A DNA stretch of 64,000 bases from Ktedonobacter sp. SOSP1-85. Lineage in GTDB: Bacteria; Chloroflexota; Ktedonobacteria; Ktedonobacterales; Ktedonobacteraceae. The position numbers were made by a program, and so were the translations under genes. Shown piece by piece: positions 9,300 to 16,950 of the stretch (position 1 is the first letter of the stretch; the number at the start of each line of letters is the position of its first letter). The stretch spans positions 682,001 through 746,000 of the forward strand of contig NZ_BNJI01000002.1 in assembly GCF_016587415.1 (NCBI RefSeq). Direction: 5' to 3'. The notes beneath the pieces were generated by a model, which was given only the letters and a program-made list of their open reading frames with translations, ran no database searches and had not been told where the DNA came from.

Positions 9300-11414
9300 A
9301 TGGTTACTAATAGCAGGCGTGAGGCTTATCCACGCCCAGATTTTGATCGTTCGCATAGTTGGCTCTGTCTCAATGGAGGCTGGGAATTTCGGCCCGATCC
9401 CGAGGGAGAGGGAGATAAAGCGCATTGGGAGCAGCCAGGAGCGGCGCAGTGGCCCCAACAGATCCAGGTCCCATTCGCTTGGGAGAGCAAAGCCTCCGGC
9501 GTGGAACGCGAATGGCTCTCGCTTGGCTGGTATCATCGCCATATCGCTCGTTCCCAGGCATGGGAAGGCGAGCGCACCATTCTGCATTTTGGGGCCGTCC
9601 ACTATCACTGCCGGGCATGGGTGAATGGGCAGTTCGTTGGCGAGCATACGGGAGGCTACACCCCCTTCGCATTTGATATCACCGATGCGCTCCAGGATGG
9701 TCAGGGTGAGCTTATAGTGCGCGTTGAGGCCCCTCTGGATAAACGGGCCATTCCTCACGGCAAACAGCGTAGCCAGCCCCATGATGACTACTATGAGTGC
9801 CAGTTTACCGCCAGCAGCGGCATCTGGCAGACGGTCTGGCTGGAGGGGCGCCCCGCGACCTATATTAAGCGCATTCAGCTCTCAGCATCCGCTTCGCTCG
9901 ATAGCATTCAAGCCCATATTGAGCTAGAGGGCGCATTACCAGCGCAAACACTGCTGTATATACAGCTCGAAGGCATGGAGGAAGAGTGTATTCCCGTTGA
10001 AGGGAACGCCTCGCTAACCCACAATTTGCCAATTACACAGCCAAGGCTCTGGACACCAGCCGATCCCTTCCTTTATTACGTCACATTCCGGCTTGAGAGT
10101 CCTGCTGGCAGCGACCGGGTACGAGCTTATACCGGGTTACGCAAAATTGAGGTACAAGGAAAATACCTCTTTCTCAATGGTGAGCAGCTCTACCTGCGTG
10201 GCGCCCTCGAACAGGGATACTGGCCTGAGAGCGGCTATACCGCGCCCAGCGACCAGGCCTTGCGCCAGGATGTTGAGATAGCGCTAAAAGCTGGCTTCAA
10301 CCTGATGCGTAAACACATCAAGCTGGAAGATCCCCTCTGGCTCTACTGGGCAGACCGCCTGGGCTTGCTGGTCTGGGCCGAGCCTCCCTGCTATGGGCGC
10401 TTCTCAGAGGAGGCCGCGGCAATCTTTGAGGCCCAGCTCCCTCTCATGGTTGAGCGCGACTACAATCATCCCAGCATCATTCTCTGGGGTATTTATAACG
10501 AAGAATGGGGCCTGGACTGGCGGAGCGCCGAGGATCACGAGAAACAGGAAGCCATCATTCGCGCCTATGATCTGCTGGCCGCTTGTGACCATAGCCGTCC
10601 CATTATCGATGATTCAGGCTGGAATCATGTAAAGACCGATGTCCTGGACTGGCACTATTATGACGAAGATAACCAGCGCTGGCGCGATATCACAGCGGCC
10701 CTGGCAAGCGACAACACGACCTGGTTCGGCCATCAGCTAGGCGTTGATCACTGGTACGAGACCCAGCTCAGCGTGGCAAACCAGGATCACAACGGCCTGC
10801 CACTACTGAATGGTGAGTATGGAGCGGGAAGAAACGCGGAGGAGCGGGGCTGGTATTTCCGCTGGCAGACGCAGGAGCTGCGCCGCCACACCGCGATAAG
10901 CGGATACATCTATACCGAACTCTACGACGTCGAATATGAACTCTGTGGCCTCTACGATGCCGAAAGACGCCTCAAGCCCCTCGGTTGCGATCCCGCGTGG
11001 GTAAACGCAGAAACCACCTTTATCTTTGATTTCCTGCCCCAGCGTCCCGGACTGGATTACATTGCCGATGGTGGTGAACTGGAGTTTGGGCTACAACTCT
11101 CGCACCAGGGCGCGCAGGCGCTAGCTGGCCAGCTTACCTGGTGGTGGGGAGAGGCTTCAGAGCAGAAGCAGAACCAGGCTTTGCGTATTGAACCCTTTAC
11201 CATAACGGAACCATTTGTTTTGCACGCGACAATGCCCGTGGATGATAAGCGTGGAACGCTGCATCTACAGCTGCTGGATGAGCAAAATCGCGTGCGTGCT
11301 TATGCCTTCCTGGATGTTGCTCAGGCGCAAGAAGCGAATCTTGAGGCCACCCACGAGCCTGGAGAGGGCCTGGCCTTCTCCGAAAAGGGTATCTCCCAGG
11401 TGGCCAACGGATAA
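9300..11414 (+). CDS. Glycoside hydrolase family 2 (beta-galactosidase/glucuronidase type)
   Basis: 704 residues without a signal peptide, so probably cytoplasmic. The order is a jelly-roll sugar-binding domain (about 20-180), an immunoglobulin-like domain (about 185-280) and a TIM barrel (about 285-600). The acid/base is Glu401 in G-I-Y-N-E-E-W-G and the likely nucleophile is Glu506 in L-L-N-G-E-Y-G. It would hydrolyse imported oligosaccharides. The family includes beta-galactosidases, mannosidases, glucuronidases and arabinosidase-like members, and the substrate cannot be fixed from sequence alone. It is the fourth gene of the importer operon. Confidence 0.85.
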   Translation: MVTNSRREAYPRPDFDRSHSWLCLNGGWEFRPDPEGEGDKAHWEQPGAAQWPQQIQVPFAWESKASGVEREWLSLGWYHRHIARSQAWEGERTILHFGAVHYHCRAWVNGQFVGEHTGGYTPFAFDITDALQDGQGELIVRVEAPLDKRAIPHGKQRSQPHDDYYECQFTASSGIWQTVWLEGRPATYIKRIQLSASASLDSIQAHIELEGALPAQTLLYIQLEGMEEECIPVEGNASLTHNLPITQPRLWTPADPFLYYVTFRLESPAGSDRVRAYTGLRKIEVQGKYLFLNGEQLYLRGALEQGYWPESGYTAPSDQALRQDVEIALKAGFNLMRKHIKLEDPLWLYWADRLGLLVWAEPPCYGRFSEEAAAIFEAQLPLMVERDYNHPSIILWGIYNEEWGLDWRSAEDHEKQEAIIRAYDLLAACDHSRPIIDDSGWNHVKTDVLDWHYYDEDNQRWRDITAALASDNTTWFGHQLGVDHWYETQLSVANQDHNGLPLLNGEYGAGRNAEERGWYFRWQTQELRRHTAISGYIYTELYDVEYELCGLYDAERRLKPLGCDPAWVNAETTFIFDFLPQRPGLDYIADGGELEFGLQLSHQGAQALAGQLTWWWGEASEQKQNQALRIEPFTITEPFVLHATMPVDDKRGTLHLQLLDEQNRVRAYAFLDVAQAQEANLEATHEPGEGLAFSEKGISQVANG

Positions 11415-11422
11415 AATCATTG

Positions 11423-11477
11423 GGTTATGGTGTGGTTGCCGGGCTGGCCAGGCCAGCCCGGCAACCACACCATAACC
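11423..11477. repeat. Gene-end palindrome, 27-bp perfect arms
   Basis: 11423-11449 pairs perfectly with 11451-11477 around one base. It follows the GH2 stop and precedes the first GH93-like gene, so it may reduce read-through inside the operon. Confidence 0.75.
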
Positions 11478-11541
11478 TGGCGAGCCACGGAGTGGCGAGA
11501 AGTATCGGAGTTGATACGGACAAAAGGAGAAAAGGATTTCT

Positions 11542-12606
11542 ATGCAAAAGTTTGTACAGCGATGGCGCTGGCTTGTCTTGTCCCTGGCAGGTGCCATACT
11601 CAGCGTCTTTATGCTTACATCCACCGTCTACGCGGCTGGACCTATCAACTGGTTCGTGATCAGTACCGTCAGCTCGACGGATGGACCCGCCTGGGGACGC
11701 ATGCTACCCTGGGATCAGCAGGGAGACAACCTGGTAACCTACACCGCCTATCCCTCGGGCAGCAACCCGGTAATTAAGGTCGCGCGGAGTAATCCTGCTA
11801 ACCCAGGCTATGTCGATATCGCGAGCATCCCTTCGCCGGCTGGGCACATTCAGGAGCAGTCGCAGATGGTGCAGATATCCAATGGCGACATTCTCATGGC
11901 CATGCGCAACCGTCAGACGGATCTCAACTGGTACGGCCTGCCCATTGTCAAGAGCACCGATGGCGGCTATAGCTGGAACTTTGTGAGCCAGCTAGACACG
12001 AATCCCAATTCGAATGGGCGCTTTGACCGAGGCCTGTGGGAGCCATTCCTGTATGTGCTACCAAACGGCTGCGTCGCGGGCTTCTATGCCAATGAGAAGC
12101 ATGCTGAAGACAACCCATCCTACAGCCAGGTTGTCTCGGAGCGTGTCTCCTGTGACGAGGGGCAGACATGGGGACCGGAGATCTATGCCGCCGCTCAGCC
12201 CGGCTCGGCCCGTCCAGGTATGCCGGGTTTCGCGCGCATGGCAAATGGTCAGTATATCCTGGTGTTCGAGGTCTGTGGCACCGATAACTGCAATATCCAT
12301 TACAAGTTTTCTAACGATGGCACGAGCTGGTCCAATGACCTGGGAAGTACGATCCCCAATCAGCAGAGTGGGCCATATGTAACCGTGCTTTCCAGTGGAC
12401 GCATCCTGGTCACCTCGGCCTGTACCAACCAGATCTCCATCAGCGATGATAATGGCAGCACATGGTATCAGAATGATCCACCAGCCTGGAACACTGGTTG
12501 CTCGACCTGGCCCGCCATCTATCAAACTGGCTACAACCACTCAAACGAGGTAGGTGTCATTGTGAACATTGACAATGCGATCAAGATTAACTTTGGCAAC
12601 TACTGA
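11542..12606 (+). CDS. Secreted BNR-propeller glycosidase, GH93-like (first copy)
   Basis: 354 residues with a Sec signal peptide (about 1-31, ending V-Y-A-A). The body has bacterial neuraminidase-type repeats such as K-S-T-D-G-G-Y-S-W and S-D-D-N-G-S-T-W, indicating a six-bladed propeller. Conserved acids sit in G-L-W-E-P-F (Glu167) and V-F-E-V-C-G (Glu243), a two-glutamate arrangement that fits GH93 exo-arabinanases better than sialidases, since the sialidase arginine triad is not apparent. With the GH43 gene next to it, arabinan trimming outside the cell is the best guess. A close paralogue is at 13978-15051. Confidence 0.7.
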   Translation: MQKFVQRWRWLVLSLAGAILSVFMLTSTVYAAGPINWFVISTVSSTDGPAWGRMLPWDQQGDNLVTYTAYPSGSNPVIKVARSNPANPGYVDIASIPSPAGHIQEQSQMVQISNGDILMAMRNRQTDLNWYGLPIVKSTDGGYSWNFVSQLDTNPNSNGRFDRGLWEPFLYVLPNGCVAGFYANEKHAEDNPSYSQVVSERVSCDEGQTWGPEIYAAAQPGSARPGMPGFARMANGQYILVFEVCGTDNCNIHYKFSNDGTSWSNDLGSTIPNQQSGPYVTVLSSGRILVTSACTNQISISDDNGSTWYQNDPPAWNTGCSTWPAIYQTGYNHSNEVGVIVNIDNAIKINFGNY

Positions 12607-12632
12607 TCAATTAGGAAAGGAAGAGAGACGGC

Positions 12633-13682
12633 ATGGCCTCTACTCGAAATAAGCTTCTCCCCTGGGTAGCTACACTGCTCTCGCTCTGGTTGCTGGTAGT
12701 GGGTTGCACGTCGTCCAATTCATCTATGCTAAAATCAGATGTATCTCTGCGCAATCCAATAGCGCCAATCGCGGACCCATTTATTGTCAGGCACGCAGGA
12801 AGCTATTATCTCATTGGCACGCGAACCGGGAACTCGCTTGAGATATGGCACGCGCCGCGCCTGGAGGATGTGGGCAAGACCTCGCAGACGATCTGGACGC
12901 CGCAACAGGGCGAGCCAGCTTTCCAGGTCTGGTCCCCCTCGATGTTCCTGCTAGACTACCATGGAAGCAAGCACTGGTTTGTTTACTTTACGGCAGCCAT
13001 GCACGATAAAAACGAAGATCACCGTATTTATGTCTTGCAGAGCGAGGGCAGCGATCCACTCGGACCATACACCTATAAGGGGCAATTGGCGGGGACCGAT
13101 GACACCACCGCTATCGACGCCTCCTTGCTAGAGCTAGACAATAAGCTCTACCTAATGTATGTGCTGGAAAAAGGCTCAAACGCCGTCTATCTCGCACCAA
13201 TGAGCGACGCCTTGACGGTCAGTGGTGAGCCGCGTTTAGTCATCGATCCAGACCAGCCCTGGGAGCAAGGGGACCAGGCATACTCGCACTATCCAGTCGC
13301 TGAGGGACCCGAGGCCCTCTATCACGATGGCAAGACCTTTATTGTCTACTCGGGTAGCGACACGGGTAACTACAACTATTGCCTGGGGCTTATGATCTAT
13401 AAAGGCGGAAATCCCTTAGAGGCAAAATCCTGGGAGAAGAAGGGGCCGGTTTTCCAGTATAGTAGCGATAATGGCGTCTTTGGTCCTGGCAGAGCACACT
13501 TCACGACCTCGCCAGATGGCAAGCAGTCCTGGATGGTCTACCATGCCAAAACCAGCGCCGATTTTACCTATGCTGGCCGCGAAACGCGCGCGCAACCATT
13601 CACCTGGAACGCGGACGGAACACCAAATTTTGGCACCCCCGTCAGCGTGAAAAACCCGCTAGAGCCACCCGCTGGAGAATAA
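12633..13682 (+). CDS. Glycoside hydrolase family 43 lipoprotein
   Basis: 349 residues with a lipoprotein leader (L-V-V-G-C, Cys25). The five-bladed propeller carries the three GH43 acids: base Asp48 (I-A-D-P-F), pKa-tuning Asp162 (A-I-D-A-S) and acid Glu224 (A-E-G-P-E). Family members are alpha-L-arabinofuranosidases, beta-xylosidases and arabinanases. Being surface-anchored beside a GH93-like exo-enzyme, it probably releases arabinose or short arabinooligosaccharides for the ABC importer. It lies 26 bases after the first GH93-like gene, so the two are cotranscribed. Confidence 0.85.
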   Translation: MASTRNKLLPWVATLLSLWLLVVGCTSSNSSMLKSDVSLRNPIAPIADPFIVRHAGSYYLIGTRTGNSLEIWHAPRLEDVGKTSQTIWTPQQGEPAFQVWSPSMFLLDYHGSKHWFVYFTAAMHDKNEDHRIYVLQSEGSDPLGPYTYKGQLAGTDDTTAIDASLLELDNKLYLMYVLEKGSNAVYLAPMSDALTVSGEPRLVIDPDQPWEQGDQAYSHYPVAEGPEALYHDGKTFIVYSGSDTGNYNYCLGLMIYKGGNPLEAKSWEKKGPVFQYSSDNGVFGPGRAHFTTSPDGKQSWMVYHAKTSADFTYAGRETRAQPFTWNADGTPNFGTPVSVKNPLEPPAGE

Positions 13683-13689
13683 AAGAAAA

Positions 13690-13745
13690 GAGAAAGGCGG
13701 CCATGTGTCCGGGTGTACGCTCGGACACATGGCCGCCTTTCTCTG
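13690..13745. terminator. Gene-end hairpin, 23-bp arms
   Basis: 13690-13712 pairs perfectly with 13723-13745 around a 10-nt loop, eight bases after the GH43 stop. A-rich on the left and T-rich on the right, it should end the importer/glycosidase operon. Confidence 0.75.
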
Positions 13746-13787
13746 GCTACCCTGTGGACTTGCTAGCCCCGCGTTTTCCTCAATTCC

Positions 13788-13842
13788 TTGACAAATTATA
13801 AAAAATAATGTTACATTTAGTTTGGTTCAACGTTGAACCAAA
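13788..13842 (+). promoter_or_regulatory. Second LacI-type promoter/operator
   Basis: TTGACA (13788-13793) is followed after 18 nt by a weak -10 (TACATT, 13812-13817). A perfect 22-bp palindrome at 13821-13842 contains the same GTTCAACGTTGAAC core as the importer operator. The second GH93-like gene therefore has its own promoter under the same repressor, with a 5' leader of roughly 150 bases. Confidence 0.75.
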
Positions 13843-13977
13843 AAATGCAAAAGACTAGCTTCATAGCAGCTTTACAGGAAGAGAACGCGAGTTCATAGAT
13901 TATTTTCTGTATGAGCATGCATCGGAACAAAAACGCATATTGCTTCAGTATTCATATCAAGGAGGAAAAAATACTTG

Positions 13978-15051
13978 ATGAAGATGCTCATTTCACGATG
14001 GAAGCTACCCATGATTTTGTTTATGAGCCTTGTTGCCAGCTTATTGATTGCTCCACCTGCAGCCTATGCATCTTCCAGTAGTGGCCCTATCAACTGGTCT
14101 ACTACCGTGACAATCAGCAATACACGCAATCCTGCCTGGGGGCGTATGCTGCCCTGGAATAAACACGGTGAAAACTTGATTACCTACACAGAGTATCCAA
14201 GCAGCGGCCCTTTCGTAATCAAAGTAGCTACTGTCGACAAAACAGCAGAACATTACGACATCATTTCCTCTATACCTTCGCCTGCTGGTTATGTACAAGA
14301 GCAGTCGCAAATGGCGCAACTACCCGACGGCACAATCTTGATGGCAACACGTAGCCGCACGACAGACCTTAATTGGTTCGGTCTTCCAGTTTTCAAGAGC
14401 ACTGATGGAGGCCATACCTGGGTACTACTGAGCCAGTTAGATACCAATCCAAATTCTGCCGGGCGCTTCAACCGTGGCCTGTGGGAGCCGTTTCTATATG
14501 TGTTACCCAATGGCTGTGTCGCTGGTTTTTACTCTAGTGAGAAGCATGCTGACGACAATCCATCTTACAACCAGGTTGTATCGGAGCGTGTCTCCTGTGA
14601 TGGAGGGACAACGTGGGGACCGGAGATATTTGCAGCAGCCCAGCCTGGAGCGGCACGACCTGGTATGCCTGTAATGGCGAGAATGGCGAACGGGCAATAT
14701 ATTCTCGTCTTCGAACTCTGCGGGACAGATAATTGTAATGCTCATTACAAAACTTCGAGCGATGGCGTGACTTGGTCAAATGACCTGGGTACAAAGGTTC
14801 CAGATCAATACAATGGTCCCTATGTGACCGTCTTGCCAGGTGGTCGCGTTGTGCTCACCTCGGCTGGCTCCAACCAAATCTCGATCAGTGATGACAATGG
14901 AGCCACGTGGTACAAAAACGATCAACCGGCCTGGTATACTGGATGCTGCACCTGGCCCGCCATTTACCAGGTTGACAATAATAAACAAGAGATTGGCGTC
15001 ATTGTGGGTTTAAACGGAGCACTTACGATGAGGCTTGGTCGCGTAAAATAA
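13978..15051 (+). CDS. Secreted BNR-propeller glycosidase, GH93-like (second copy)
   Basis: 357 residues with a signal peptide (about 1-32). It matches the protein at 11542-12606 along its whole length, with long identical blocks (for example L-Q/D-T-N-P-N-S, R-G-L-W-E-P-F-L-Y-V-L-P-N-G-C-V and V-S-E-R-V-S-C-D), and retains both candidate catalytic glutamates. Its codons are visibly less GC-rich than those of the first copy, so the duplication is old or one copy came from elsewhere. AAGGAGG lies twelve bases before ATG 13978; a TTG at 13975 is an alternative start. It is monocistronic, with its own operator. Confidence 0.7.
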   Translation: MKMLISRWKLPMILFMSLVASLLIAPPAAYASSSSGPINWSTTVTISNTRNPAWGRMLPWNKHGENLITYTEYPSSGPFVIKVATVDKTAEHYDIISSIPSPAGYVQEQSQMAQLPDGTILMATRSRTTDLNWFGLPVFKSTDGGHTWVLLSQLDTNPNSAGRFNRGLWEPFLYVLPNGCVAGFYSSEKHADDNPSYNQVVSERVSCDGGTTWGPEIFAAAQPGAARPGMPVMARMANGQYILVFELCGTDNCNAHYKTSSDGVTWSNDLGTKVPDQYNGPYVTVLPGGRVVLTSAGSNQISISDDNGATWYKNDQPAWYTGCCTWPAIYQVDNNKQEIGVIVGLNGALTMRLGRVK

Positions 15052-15101
15052 GCAACTGAGACATAACGGCTGCACTTGCTTAGCCCACAAAGCAGCCACA
15101 T

Positions 15102-15136
15102 AGGGAACCGCTTCGCATAATGCGAAGCGGTTCCCT
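15102..15136. terminator. Gene-end hairpin, 16-bp arms
   Basis: 15102-15117 pairs with 15121-15136 around a 3-nt loop, about 50 bases after the second GH93-like stop. Confidence 0.6.
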
Positions 15137-15323
15137 CATAATAGGTTCAGGATTTGAATCACACTCGCGCTAGATGCCGCTTTTCTCTTTGAGAGGACTT
15201 TGTCGTATGGCTGTAGGATAGAGAGAGAGATCGATACCCTTGACTGATTGCTCTATGCCGTGTACTATTTTACCGATAAATATATTTTTGTTCATAATGA
15301 TGCCTACGCTTGTTTAACTCCAT

Positions 15324-15400
15324 TAAGTTATTTCTAGTGGTGTGGTGCAGGGTGGCAGCCAAAGGCTGCCACCCTGCACCACACCACTAGAAATAACTTA
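15324..15400. repeat. Very long perfect palindrome, 37-bp arms
   Basis: 15324-15360 and 15364-15400 are exact reverse complements around AAA. The palindrome ends 26 bases before the ATG of the next gene, so the transcript leader could fold into a very stable hairpin. Apart from this and the 15102 hairpin, 15052-15426 holds no recognisable feature. Confidence 0.8.
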
Positions 15401-15426
15401 TACTAGCTTCAGTCTGAGGAGCCGAG

Positions 15427-16533
15427 ATGTTTGCATTTGGCATCGAGCATGAGGTCGCCTTTCTCAACCGGCAAGGAGTTTTCGCCGATTATACCAATAC
15501 CACCTTTGAAGAGTTTGATCGGATTGTAGCGCAGTTACCACGTTATGAAGCGGATTATCCGCAGCTACGTATCGGGGATGCTGGTATCAAGGTCAAGCGC
15601 TGGTATATCGAGGGCTTCGAGCGCTATAGCCTGGAGGGAAGGGTCACTGCCTGTCCCCCCAAGGGCATCGAGATACGTACAACCATCCATTCATCCATCG
15701 CGGGCGCGGTGCAGGAATTGACGGAGAGCTTTGACCTTCTGAGGCAGGTCGCACACGCAGAGGGCTTTACCCCGGTGCTTGTGAGTTATCACCCCTATCA
15801 GCGCGCCTTCACACCCAATCCACCCCTGAATGCCTACGAGCAGCAGCGCCGCGTGCTCTCGCCTGAGAAACGCACAGCCTTTCTCCCCATGGTGACCTAT
15901 GGTCCTGATCTCAACCTGTCATTACAGGGGATGAGTAACGCCGAGATCATTGACGCGGGGAAGAAGCTGACCTACTATAGCCCCTTTATAGTGCCTTTTA
16001 GCGCAAGCTCACCCTTTTACGAGGGAAAGGCCTGGGAAGGGCTTTCGGTGCGCACCTTTATTCGTACAGGTATCCGGCCCGCCACCATGGTTTTTCTCGA
16101 ACGCCCTGAGGACCTGATTGCAAGCTCGCCCTCGCTGACCAAGCCTGCGCGCCTCCCAGCTGAGGTGGGGCGTATCGAGTTCAAGGCCTGCGATAGCTGC
16201 GCGGACTTCACACTCTACTCTGCACTGCTGGCGCTCCTCAAGGGCCTGCTACTGGATGAGACCCTGCCAGAACGACTGCTAGTACCAGATACGGCTCTAC
16301 ACCAGGTGACGGCCCGCAAAGGCTTCGCGGATGCGCGCATTGAAGAGGGAGCGTGGCATCTCCTTGAGGCCGCGAGCAAGGCACTATGTGATGATTCCGA
16401 TCACGCCTACCTGCGCCCCCTCTATGCCCTCCTGCGCGAGAAGAAGACGCCTGCCCACGCGCTCATTCAAGCTTACCAGAGCACAGGATCAATTGAAGAG
16501 GCACTTCAAACAACCTATCCCTCTACAGCGTAA
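15427..16533 (+). CDS. GCS2-family carboxylate-amine ligase (YbdK-like)
   Basis: 368 residues. It opens with F-G-I-E-H-E-V-A-F, the nucleotide/metal-binding start of the glutamate-cysteine ligase 2 superfamily, and later has E-I-R-T-T-I-H and R-I-E-F-K-A-C-D-S-C. Family members couple a carboxylate to an amine with ATP; some make gamma-glutamylcysteine, others have only weak such activity or act on peptide-like substrates. No glutathione or mycothiol genes are nearby, so the product is unknown. A GAGGAG ribosome site lies close before the ATG. Confidence 0.75.
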   Translation: MFAFGIEHEVAFLNRQGVFADYTNTTFEEFDRIVAQLPRYEADYPQLRIGDAGIKVKRWYIEGFERYSLEGRVTACPPKGIEIRTTIHSSIAGAVQELTESFDLLRQVAHAEGFTPVLVSYHPYQRAFTPNPPLNAYEQQRRVLSPEKRTAFLPMVTYGPDLNLSLQGMSNAEIIDAGKKLTYYSPFIVPFSASSPFYEGKAWEGLSVRTFIRTGIRPATMVFLERPEDLIASSPSLTKPARLPAEVGRIEFKACDSCADFTLYSALLALLKGLLLDETLPERLLVPDTALHQVTARKGFADARIEEGAWHLLEAASKALCDDSDHAYLRPLYALLREKKTPAHALIQAYQSTGSIEEALQTTYPSTA

Positions 16534-16575
16534 AGGTGATCCGAACAGGCTTGTGGGAAACGCCCGAATTGTTGA

Positions 16576-16641
16576 TAGGGACCCGGTTTAGCGCGTCCAA
16601 AGGCGATTCATCGCCTTTGGACGCGCTAAACCGGGTCCCTA
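16576..16641. repeat. Compact family E palindrome
   Basis: Arms 16577-16606 and 16611-16640 are perfectly complementary around TTCA, beginning AGGGACCCGGTTTA. The same palindrome with paired base changes forms the left end of the 340-bp composite at 53144. Here it stands alone as the gene-end hairpin of the GCS2 gene. Confidence 0.75.
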
Positions 16642-16872
16642 CCGAATTTTGAGCTCTCCCTCGCACTGTATACAGCTCGGCAAGCTCGGCAACTTGTTCG
16701 AACAAAATTTCCCAGCAGAGTATTCTGAAACGCCCCGAAAAGCTCTAGTATTCGCGTTTCATGTGGAGTGGTGCGCCGCCCCAGTGGCGCATGACGTTTC
16801 ATTTATCGCGCGCCTATGGTTACCGGGGGTGAAGGGATACAGGCATCCTCGGATTTTTTTAAAAGAGCATAA

Positions 16873-16950
16873 GCACGCGCCTAAATATGATGACATGGGG
16901 CATCTCGTATCATTATATGTAGGCGCGTGCGCTTGCCCCCGAATGGGGGT
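16873..16950. repeat. Family A repeat with adjoining D micro-module
   Basis: GCACGCGCCT (16873-16882) is complementary to AGGCGCGTGC (16921-16930), and the interior contains the family's GGGGCATCTCGT centre. CCCCGAATGGGG (16937-16948), the D module in reverse, follows directly. The repeat forms the stop codon and last codons of the histidine kinase gene. Confidence 0.7.

Noticed and set aside
11542..15051. Sialidases (GH33) as the identity of the two BNR proteins
   Set aside because: The arginine triad of sialidases is not apparent, and neighbouring GH43 and GH2 genes fit GH93-type arabinan use better; left as GH93-like.
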